Shown here: positions 33,070 to 41,495 of the stretch, in pieces | Layout of the letters: each line of letters starts with the position of its first letter | How positions within the stretch are numbered: the stretch's first letter is position 1 | Notes under the pieces: model-generated | What the model was told of the DNA's origin: nothing | What the model saw: the letters and a program-made list of their open reading frames with translations, nothing else | Databases searched by the model: none | Position numbers and translations under genes: made by a program | NCBI GenBank assembly: GCA_018343915.1 | Contig: JABRWF010000001.1 | Coordinates: 3,906,001 to 3,970,000 of the forward strand | Reading direction: 5' to 3' | Origin: Agroathelia rolfsii | Taxonomy: Eukaryota; Basidiomycota; Agaricomycetes; Amylocorticiales; Amylocorticiaceae | DNA length: 64,000 nt

Positions 33070-34764
33070 ATGTCTGGTTCTACTATTTCATCCCCAAGTC
33101 ATGCTGATCGCGGCCACTTCAGCACGACAAGTGGTTTTCACTCTCTTCCACCAGAAATCCTCGAACGGATATTCCGACTTGTTTATGACATGAACTTGCA
33201 TCGCGTAGAACCCATGCTCCCAAACATTATCGTCCAGCTTATGGACAATGATTTCCCTTCACAATCATCTGAGAAGACCTGGCCTGTGCTAGCGGATGAG
33301 GTCATGGCACACCCATCGCTCTTTCCATATTCCATTTCATATGTCTGCTCCGCATGGAACAGAGTATGTTTGAGGATCCCAGAGTTCTGGACGCGCATCT
33401 TCATCGACATTGGGTCCCAAGCATCTTCCGTCTTACAGCTTCAAAAGGAGCTTGAGGCATCACACAATTTGGCAATCACTGTACACGTCTCCCGGCGAGA
33501 CGGACATGAGTCTCCCGATCCATTGGAACACCGCCGAATGAAGGCATTCATGAAGGTTCTTTCCAGTCATATCAACCGGTTTCGAGGAATACGCGTTAAG
33601 ACGACACACTCGTCTTCTCTGGGGTACCTGCGAGAATACCTCTTTGGCAGTGCACCTGTTCTAAAAAAGCTGTATGCTTGCTGCCATTACCACGACCCGC
33701 AGACAGAGGTCACCTTGCCCCGGAATGAGGGTATCTCTAGCGATTTATGTGCATATCAAATTGAGGAAATCATACTGGACCCTTATTTTTTCCAATCTCA
33801 CTCGCCGCAACAATGGATCACTGGCATCGCGCCCTCTGCACTACAATATATGGCTGTTCTGCACCTTTCTGAATCAAAGACAGAAAATCGGATACAACTT
33901 CCACTATGTGACACCCTTCGTATGCTTCGCCATATGTCCACTGGCATGCTTCAAAGCTTGGGATTCAAAGGCGTCGATTTCGATTCAGAGGCGCTTTTGA
34001 ACGCATTATCATTTGTCCACCCTTCTCAGGCTCCAGAATTAGATCCTATCGTAAATTGGCCAAAATATATCTTTTTTCAGGATTTACAGCCACTCGCCGT
34101 TTCTGCTATCTTGAACCTTGTTAGACCTACGTTCATAAACGGGATAGTAATCACAAACTGTCCCGTCTCAAATATCGATCCCACCCGTTTCCCATCCACT
34201 TGGGTGCTAACCCTGGAAGACGAAAGTGACAATGAGGACCTTGGACCAATACTACGTGGATCGTGTGTACATGCCTTGACCGTCATCAACTGCCCATCTT
34301 TCAACTCCCGCACGATAGATGAAATGTCCCCTGGCTCAAATGTTGCTCTTTGGAGCGCTCCAATGCTGAGCCAGCTGAGGATCACCGGAACAGGTGTTTG
34401 CGATCAGGCATTTATGGAGTCGCTCAAAAAGCTCATAGCTACTCGAAGACTCCCGCGTAAACTGTTTTTCCACAGGACAGAAACCGGAAAAAACATCCCG
34501 CCGTGTTTTTCGTCTATTGACACTTTACACTTGAAGAGTATTGGTCCCGTTGATGATGCTGATTTTGAATGGCTTAGGGAAAATGTAAGGCGTCTGGATA
34601 TTGAGGGGAGGCCACCAGTGTTTAACAATATAAATGGTTCGGATCCAGAGGAAGACGAAGAAGAAGATGATGATGATGATGATAATGATAATGATGAAGA
34701 GGAGGAGGAGGGGGAGGAGGAGGAGGAGGAGGAGGAAGAAGAGCCACTGGTAGAGTTGCTATAG
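33070..34764 (+). CDS. F-box/LRR protein with acidic tail, intact copy 1
   Basis: A single-exon gene of 564 aa. F-box near residues 20-45 (FHSLPPEILERIFRLVYDM), then SYVCSAWNRVCLRIPEFWTRIF, the typical entry to fungal F-box proteins, then divergent leucine-rich repeats. The tail is DADFEWLRENVRRLDIE followed by an acidic run of about 40 Asp/Glu/Asn residues encoded by GAT and GAG triplet tracts (34650-34742), and PLVELL. Such proteins act as substrate adaptors of SCF ubiquitin ligases. ACCATG gives a good start context. It is homologous throughout to the gene at 39243 and to four relics in the window. The acidic extension is missing from the second copy and has likely grown by triplet slippage. 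Confidence 0.85.
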   Translation: MSGSTISSPSHADRGHFSTTSGFHSLPPEILERIFRLVYDMNLHRVEPMLPNIIVQLMDNDFPSQSSEKTWPVLADEVMAHPSLFPYSISYVCSAWNRVCLRIPEFWTRIFIDIGSQASSVLQLQKELEASHNLAITVHVSRRDGHESPDPLEHRRMKAFMKVLSSHINRFRGIRVKTTHSSSLGYLREYLFGSAPVLKKLYACCHYHDPQTEVTLPRNEGISSDLCAYQIEEIILDPYFFQSHSPQQWITGIAPSALQYMAVLHLSESKTENRIQLPLCDTLRMLRHMSTGMLQSLGFKGVDFDSEALLNALSFVHPSQAPELDPIVNWPKYIFFQDLQPLAVSAILNLVRPTFINGIVITNCPVSNIDPTRFPSTWVLTLEDESDNEDLGPILRGSCVHALTVINCPSFNSRTIDEMSPGSNVALWSAPMLSQLRITGTGVCDQAFMESLKKLIATRRLPRKLFFHRTETGKNIPPCFSSIDTLHLKSIGPVDDADFEWLRENVRRLDIEGRPPVFNNINGSDPEEDEEEDDDDDDNDNDEEEEEGEEEEEEEEEEPLVELL

Positions 34765-35204
34765 CTGTATATAATGTTGCGCCATACCATAACCATCTCT
34801 AAGATCATTTAATCATACTATCTGCACACAGTAATCTGGCATCCGCCCGTACTCTTAAAATAAGCACATGTAAATAATGAGAGACGTTGAATCCTCCTTG
34901 ATGATATAGTACCACTAGTGATCCATCGAGCGGCGCTTACTGCGAGCATTGTATTCAGTATAATCGATGTAGTATTTTCATCCGTTTTACAAGTTGCGTG
35001 TCTGTACCAAGACTGCATGAGAAGAAGAAAAATACATTTAGCTTATTGAAAATTAACCTTGACTACACCAGTACGGACCGAAGCTTGAATTAGTTACGGC
35101 ATGGGAACACTTGCAAGTCTCAGCGGACTTGAATTGCATATGTATACATTAGGTTTGTATGTCACCGCGAAGCTGTAAATCGGTAAACATGGTGACTTTA
35201 TTCT
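34765..35204. other. spacer, homologous to 36147-36631
   Basis: No gene. The part from about 34980 (AAGTTGC, GAAGAAGAAAAATAC, then GACTACACCAGTACGG) resembles 36440-36530 upstream of the monooxygenase copy 2 end. This marks an old segmental duplication. Confidence 0.5.
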
Positions 35205-35380
35205 GCGAACATAAATATTGATAATGGGGTATTACGGTGATGTAGGGCTAACGTTAGACAAGGATGGACCTATTAAGGATTTGGATCTACTCGGATTAAT
35301 GCACAGACTCGGATGGCTCTTCCGTAACCCTGGAAGAACTTGAGCATCTTCGATCCAGCATTAGCATTTATTGATATGAC
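35205..35380 (-). pseudogene. monooxygenase C-terminus relic (third copy)
   Basis: On the minus strand NAGSKMLKFFQGYGRA matches the end of monooxygenase copy 2 (NAGQKMLKFFQRIAEA), followed by a degenerate version of its stop region and 3' flank (AGACAAGGATG). Only about 20 codons and the flank remain. Confidence 0.7.
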
Positions 35381-35904
35381 CGCTACGGATGCCAGGCCCA
35401 GCGCAAAGGCCGAGTCTTTGATGTTGAAGACGGAAGGCAAGAAAGCGAAATTGGGCAAAACTGCTGACTATATGCGCGTTGGAATGCTAGCTATCGTGGA
35501 CCGCATCACTGAAAACAATGGGCAGGTCAAGAAGATGCCGCTGGATGATGCTATGTTAGCTCATCACAGGATTAACCCCACATCTACGCTTGGTGTGGGG
35601 CTTACTCGTCTGGAAGAGGACTCTGGCCCCTCCAGCTCGGATTCGAGCGACAACGTTGATTCCTCGGACAATAACCCAGTTTATCACAGTTGATTGAGCC
35701 ATGGAAAAGAGAAAGGAAAGAAGAAGTCCCAGAGGAAGTGCATTGTGAAACCAATTCCTCCTGAGCCTTACGATGGACGCCGGGATATGATGGCGTTCAA
35801 TCTATTTATTGCTCATTGTCATGATTACGTGAAGGACGGTCAAGAACATCGTATTGCATGCATTCGCAATTATCTGCAGGGAAGGACACTAATGACTTTC
35901 CCGA
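35381..35904 (+). mobile_element. Ty3/gypsy-type gag relic
   Basis: An open frame with one in-frame TGA (35691-35693) contains a Ser/Asp-rich region, a Lys-rich patch (GKEKGKKKSQRK) and PIPPEPYDGRRDMMAFNLF then CHDYVKDG. The PPEPYDG...F..F...YVKDG pattern is the start of retrotransposon Gag proteins in Ty3/gypsy elements of basidiomycetes. No protease, reverse transcriptase or LTR is attached. The frame runs straight into F-box relic B. Confidence 0.6.
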
Positions 35905-36146
35905 GTGTTAGTTACTGGACCTGCCCGAGGCTGCAAAACATAACGATCAGCGGTGCCTCCGATCAGGTGTTTGTAGCCTCGATTGAGATAGTAATCGCTC
36001 GATTCCAACCGTTTGGATTCTTCCTAAATGTGACGGGACATGATGACGACCACCCAAGGATCAGTGATATAAGATTAGAATGAATTGGGCCCATTAATGA
36101 CGTTGATTTTAGATGGCTCAAGAATACAGGGTGCAGTCGCCGCTAA
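35905..36146 (+). pseudogene. F-box/LRR relic B (C-terminal fragment)
   Basis: In the same frame as the gag relic: SYWTCPRLQNITISGASDQ then VFVASIEIVIARF. This matches ALWSAPMLSQLRITGTGVCDQAFMESLKKLIATR of the intact gene at 33070 in pattern. After a stop at 36081-36083 the frame continues IGPINDVDFRWLKN, matching IGPVDDADFEWLREN. The N-terminal three quarters are missing. Confidence 0.7.
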
Positions 36147-36631
36147 GTATTTACATGGCACGAGTGATTGATTTTGAACCCGGATGACAATTAATCGATG
36201 CACTAATATTATGTACGAAAAATCTTGCTCTTGCATCTGTCTATGTCGAAATTATCAAATAGATCCATTCTTTGTATATAACATTCAAGTTGATCACAAC
36301 AAAACTCGTCTCTCTGGAACTTATTGAGCACTAGAATCAGTCAGCTCGGGGTATCGCAGGGGCACGATTCGCACGAAACGGTCTTTTAATTTGATGAGAT
36401 ATTTTCGCTCCTATTGTTGTTGATGTCGTACCTCACTGTTTGATAAGTTGCATATTCTCATAGCGGTACCAGAAGAAAATACGATTGAGCATTAGATACG
36501 ACTACACAAGCACAATGTAGTTATGGATGCCATGAATTGGCGTATTAATAGATATATTGATCCTATTTTGGATACATAAATAAATAGTGGAGTATTACGT
36601 AGTACTAGTAGTAGACAAGGATGTACCCAAG
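36147..36631. other. spacer at the 3' side of monooxygenase copy 2
   Basis: No gene. Holds the conserved 3' flank of the monooxygenase (read on the minus strand: CCACTATTTATTTATGTA) and a stretch homologous to 34980-35200. Confidence 0.45.
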
Positions 36632-37956
36632 CTAATGCTCAGATGGTTCTGCCTCAGCGATCCTCTGGAAGAACTTGAGCATCTTCTGTCCAGCATTTTC
36701 CGAGAATTGCATCTCCAATCCATCCCAACTCATTTTAGCGTTTTCCTTTGCACGGGGGAACATCTCCTCCTCGTATTCCCGTGTAGCAGTGGCGATGATC
36801 GTGCGATCACTGAATACAGTCGAGTGCAACCAGCTCTCACGTTTCGAAATGATTGCTTTTGCAAGTTTGAAGGCATCTTCCATGGCAACGTTAACGCCGA
36901 CACCAGCAAAAGGTGGCATGAGATGGGCAGCATCTCCGAGAAGCGTCAGACCAGGCCGTGGAGCCCATTCGGTGCCGATAGGGAGCATGTACAATGGACG
37001 AAGAATAACAGGGTCTTCCCCATTGAGAAGCAAGTCTTTGAGCTCGGGCGCCCAGTCACTGTAGTACCCATCTACGACCTTCTGGATGGCCGAAGGTGAC
37101 TTCCAGTCGATGCCGCTGTCTTTGCCCCACGTCTCTGGCACACGGAGCATAGCGTACGTGAGCACATCGCCTTCACCACCGGTCTGGGACGCGATACAGC
37201 GGTTGTCGCCATAGGCGGAGCAGGTACCGGCACCGACGAGCTTGGCCACTTCCTGTTTGCGATTGACAACGTCGGGGTAACCTACGATGACACAAGTGAT
37301 CCCGGTGTAGTAGGGCTTCGCATCTGTGAGCAACGGGCGCACGCGGGACCAAGCACCATCTGCGCCAACGACAAGATCGAAACCGTACTCGTTACCATCG
37401 ACGAAGTGGAGGTCGTAGGTGTCCTTAGTCTCCGCATTGGGCTCGACTTTGAGCAGCTTTTTGCCCCACTTGATTGAGGCGGGGTCGACGGAGTCGAGGA
37501 GGATCTCGCGCAACCTGTGGCGATCGATTTCGGGACGGTTGCGCTCTTCGTCATCGGCTCCGTTCTCGTCCAAAAGGACATTGCCATCTTGATCAAGAAG
37601 TCGCAGTACGTCTGCCTCAACGCGTCGATACTTGAGCCATTCATCCCAAAGGCCTGGAGCAAAAAAAAAAATCAGCAAGTTGAGATCAAGACTTGCCAAT
37701 GAAACGAACCTGCTTCGCGCAGAGCAAGCTGGCCACTATGCTCATGCAAGTCAAGCGAACCTCCTTGGCCGCGCGCATTACGGGAGGACTCGTATTCATA
37801 TACGGTACAAGCTACCCCATTGTGCTGAAGGATACGAGCAAAGGTTAGACCTGCGGGCCCAGCTATGGTGGGGTATAGATATAAGTGGTTTGAATAGAAA
37901 CGATAAAGGAGCCGACGTTGACCTCCAATGACAGCAATCTTAGGTCCATTAGACAT
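36632..37956 (-). CDS. TetX-like FAD-dependent monooxygenase, copy 2
   Basis: complement(36632..37653, 37710..37862, 37923..37956), 402 aa, the same exon lengths (34, 153, 1022) and phases as copy 1. Key motifs are kept: AVIGGAGPAGL across intron 1, RGQGGSLDLHEHSGQ, RPEIDRHRLREIL, GADGAWSRVRP, LLGDAAHLMPPFAG. Intron 2 carries a run of T before its acceptor. Differences from copy 1 gather in LDQDGNVLLDENGADDEER, in TCSAYGDNRCIAS and near the C-terminus, so substrate preference may have shifted. It is convergent with the F-box gene to its left and is the mirror-image duplicate of 13054-14374, about 22 kb away. Confidence 0.9.
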
Positions 37957-38070
37957 GACTCAAGGAAATACGGTTTATGTAGGATGCTTATGAGAGGGAC
38001 GTTGTAGATGATAGAGTACGAGAGATAACAAGCTGCCTGAGATGGGGAGAGCTACGACCTCAAACCGAGC

Positions 38071-38078
38071 TATATATA
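38071..38078 (-). promoter_or_regulatory. TATA box of monooxygenase copy 2
   Basis: TATATATA on the minus strand 115 bases ahead of the ATG at 37956, with the shared GTCGTAGCTCTCC..CATCTCAGGCA block between them as in copy 1. Confidence 0.6.
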
Positions 38079-39242
38079 CGTTGACGGGAAATACACCATC
38101 TGAGTCATTTTTTAGTCAATAGCTATACTGCATAATCGAGTTAGCTATCGTCTCAAAGCTCGTAGACACGCGTACGACGAGAGCCAGGTTATCCATGCCG
38201 AGGTGTTTTGCAGCCGATGACAGAGTCGCTTAGAGTGTAGTGGAATGCCAGAAGCAAACGCAATTCAGTATATTCAAACTCCACTCGGCAAGCTTACTGC
38301 TTTCAAGCCCAGACACATCGACAACCTCCTTCCGTTTAAAACTCAGAGCTGGCACTTAAAGTTGGTACCGTACTCTATGATCACAAAAGCCATCAATGCC
38401 ATTCAGTCCTAATAAACTTTAGTAGTAAGGGTGGTGTAATTTAGGCTACTTACAGTCTACTAGTTGCCTATGTAAAAGACAACAAACTTGTTAGAAAAGT
38501 TGTGGTCTATTTGAGGTATAGGTAAAAGGCAAGTAAAACCTATAAGTGAAAGTAGTTAGTAACTTTGTTACACCAATCTTTCAACAAGTCTACAATATCC
38601 CCTGTGGGAGCTTGAACTTTGCACTTAGGCTGAAAATATACTACCTTATTGTTTAGCATGCATCATGTATCATAAAAGAAAAACTACAACATAAATGTGG
38701 ATAGATAGGGAAGTATGGTGCAGCAAGATATCAAGTAGTTGTTAACTAAATGCCTAACTAGCATAAAAGAAAGTAGAAGAAGGTAAGGTAGAATAACATA
38801 AGAGATACAATGGTAAGTGAAGACTATTAGCTGCATATACCAGTTAGCCAAGAGATCGAGACGAGTACATGTCGCATTGCTGCCCTTCTTCCAATCTAAT
38901 CGGCGAAAATAAGGCACAATATCATGGTCATTTCAAATGTCTCACCTTCTTATCCCGATAGAACTGGGCAGAACATAGTAGGGACACGCAATCTCAATAT
39001 TATGTGATCCTCTTTCCTGAAGGCGAGTTTTCCCCCTTAAGCTTCAAATTTAAAATCCCTAGCTCAAAAAAACAACCGTTGGACCGGATACAATAGGTGA
39101 CAAACACCCCAGCAGATTTTCTTTTTCTTGGCAAAAACTTTATCAATCTGCCCCTTTTTTACTTTCCGCATAAACATAACTTCAACCAGCTTAGTGTCAG
39201 GAGGGTATTTACCAAGACCTGGCAGACAACGCCAGTCTCGAG
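38079..39242. other. intergenic with possible LTR fragment
   Basis: No gene. On the minus strand AAGCTCCCACAGGGGATATTG (near 38595-38615) followed by TGTTGAAAGATTGG resembles the polypurine tract and start of the 3' LTR of a copia-type element. The sequence down to about 38330 is AT-rich and could be the LTR. No TSD or coding part was found, so this stays weak. Confidence 0.25.
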
Positions 39243-40874
39243 ATGTCTGGTAATCCCGCGCAGGCTGATGCTCAAAACGCCCAAGCATCGTCCAACGAGC
39301 CCTCGCAACACCTGCCACTCTGCGCTGGATATGCCACGCCTAAAGCCGTTTGCTTGCCTACAGAAATCCTTGAAGACATCTTCCGCCTGGTCTTTGACCT
39401 GAATAGGGTTGAGAAAGACCTGAATCACATCCCCGACTCCGAATTCTACTGGGGGTTCGTGTTGCCTGCACCGCTGGATGAACAAGGCCAGCCTATTGGC
39501 AATACGGAAGATGGTGACGATCCGTGCCCAACAATATGGCCCATGCTGGGCGACATGGAGATGTCGCACTGGTCTCTCTTCCCCTACTGTATCTCCCGCG
39601 TTTGCTCCCAATGGAATGAGATCTGCCTGCGCATCCCAGAGTTCTGGACGCGCATCTTCATCGACGTGGGGCCCGGTGCGACTTCAGTAACGCAGCTGTG
39701 GCGCGAACTCATGGCATCCAAGGGCCGCCCGCTGGACGTTGTCCAGATCTCTCGGCGCGATGGGTTCGATACGCAGGATGAGCTGGAGCACCGTCGTGCG
39801 GATGCATTTGCGCGCTTGCTGGCTCAGCACCTCGATCGATGTGTCTCTTTGCGAGTCAATACTGTGCATCGCCGATCTCTTTATCACATCCGTAAACATC
39901 TCACCGGGAATGCTCCAAAGTTGAAGGCGCTTTACATGAACAGGGTCCACCACGATTTCGATGAAATACAAGACCAGGGCTCTGCTGGAGGTAGTCTCAT
40001 CCTCCCTCGCGTGAAGGATATGGAAGTGGATGCGTCCATTTTCCGACACCACATGTCGAACGAATGGCTTGCACCGAGCCCGATAGAAACCCCGCGGCCG
40101 TTCCAGTCCCTGACTGTCGTTGACGTTGACTGCTCGATGGAGGAACACAGGCTAGTATTCTCCATAGTGGAAATGTTCGAAGCCTTGGACATGATCCCCA
40201 CACTGACACATCTAGCGCTGGTTGGAGTGCGTTTTGATCCCGATTATCTGTCAGATGGATCGTGTTCATGGCTCGTCGGCCATCACCTACTGAGGCTGGA
40301 GTGCTTGCACCTCGAAGATCTCCAGCCAAGGGCCGTCAGGACGGTTGTTGAAGGTCTTGGCCCGCGTCGCCTGCAGACGCTGTCGATCAGGAGCTGCCCC
40401 CTTGCGGACTTTGCTCTCGGGTCCTGGCGGGGCGGACGCCTCGCGTGCAGCCTCGAACTGGCAGATCAAGACCCCGACGAGGATCTGGGGCCGTTTTTGC
40501 TCGGCATGGACGCGATCGTGATGAAGATATACAACTGCCCTTCCTTCAACACTACGCTAGTGGAGCAGATGTGTGAGGAGGGCTTTCCGTATGAACCTGC
40601 GGAAAGCATCAGTCCAAGCCTGACAAGGCTTGATATCAGTGGGGATGGCCTCTCGGGGTTGATAACGGTGGAGTCACTCAAGAACCTCGTTGTTGCCCGG
40701 CGTGAAGCTCGTGAGAGGTTTCAAGCCTTGCTCGCCGCCGAGCAACAGGATGTGTCTCTTAGGAGAGTACACTATTCGATGATCAATGTGCTCATCTTGG
40801 AAAGGTTTGGAGAGATGGATCGGGCCGACTGGGAATGGTTTGAAGAGAATGTAGAGGAGTTTGAGGTGGCATAA
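39243..40874 (+). CDS. F-box/LRR protein, intact copy 2
   Basis: Single exon, 543 aa. F-box CLPTEILEDIFRLVFDLNR (about residues 37-55), then an acidic segment, CISRVCSQWNEICLRIPEFW and TRIFIDVG, QISRRDGFDTQDELEHRR, and a C-terminal series of leucine-rich repeats (LRLECLHLEDLQPRAVRTV, LQTLSIRSCPL, PSLTRLDISGDGL) ending WEWFEENVEEFEVA. It is a likely SCF substrate adaptor. It aligns with the gene at 33070 from F-box to tail but lacks the acidic extension. GC content is higher than in the surrounding spacers and the frame is clean, so it appears functional. Confidence 0.85.
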   Translation: MSGNPAQADAQNAQASSNEPSQHLPLCAGYATPKAVCLPTEILEDIFRLVFDLNRVEKDLNHIPDSEFYWGFVLPAPLDEQGQPIGNTEDGDDPCPTIWPMLGDMEMSHWSLFPYCISRVCSQWNEICLRIPEFWTRIFIDVGPGATSVTQLWRELMASKGRPLDVVQISRRDGFDTQDELEHRRADAFARLLAQHLDRCVSLRVNTVHRRSLYHIRKHLTGNAPKLKALYMNRVHHDFDEIQDQGSAGGSLILPRVKDMEVDASIFRHHMSNEWLAPSPIETPRPFQSLTVVDVDCSMEEHRLVFSIVEMFEALDMIPTLTHLALVGVRFDPDYLSDGSCSWLVGHHLLRLECLHLEDLQPRAVRTVVEGLGPRRLQTLSIRSCPLADFALGSWRGGRLACSLELADQDPDEDLGPFLLGMDAIVMKIYNCPSFNTTLVEQMCEEGFPYEPAESISPSLTRLDISGDGLSGLITVESLKNLVVARREARERFQALLAAEQQDVSLRRVHYSMINVLILERFGEMDRADWEWFEENVEEFEVA

Positions 40875-41495
40875 AGTTGATATTTGAATATCAAATCTTT
40901 TATATATATATTTTATTTTATCCATTATCCGAGTTTCCATTATCATTGATCAAATCCAATCAGGCTATTAACATGCTTGTATTGTGTTGTGGCCGTGCTG
41001 CCGTTTACATATCCCTTTGTCCTGCTTATTATTAATAGATTTACTAGTACAGAAACTCTTGCGATGACTCTGCAATGATGTCTATAACCTGAACCTCTTT
41101 AGCATCTGAACGAGGGCTGCCAGAAAAGCAAAGATGGATGGATGGTAGCAGCTTACTGTGGCTATGCAGTGCCTGCATGCGCAATGAAATAATCATTTAC
41201 TGCGTGAATTACTCCTCCACGTTCTCTCTTGGCTTTTGCTGCCTTGGCCTCTACTGCGCCTGTCTCCTGCTTTCTAACTGTTGTTTTTGTCGCTACTGCT
41301 GATCTGCCTAATCTATCCCATCCTTCTTTCCTTAATCCCTTATCTTTTCCTTGCGTCTCTGCAGCCCACTAGCGTGTCCATTACTATTAGAGGAACTTGC
41401 CAGTGAAGTGTATAGCATCGTGCATCATCAGTCCTGTGGCCATCATACATCTTCGTTATCTGTGATTGCACCAAAGGGGGTCATAGCTATTGCAA
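40875..41495. other. intergenic, promoter of the GRAM-VASt gene
   Basis: 621 bases. The last 250 are pyrimidine-rich (TCTCTC, CCTTCTTTCC runs), which is typical of TATA-less fungal promoters. No other element seen. Confidence 0.45.
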
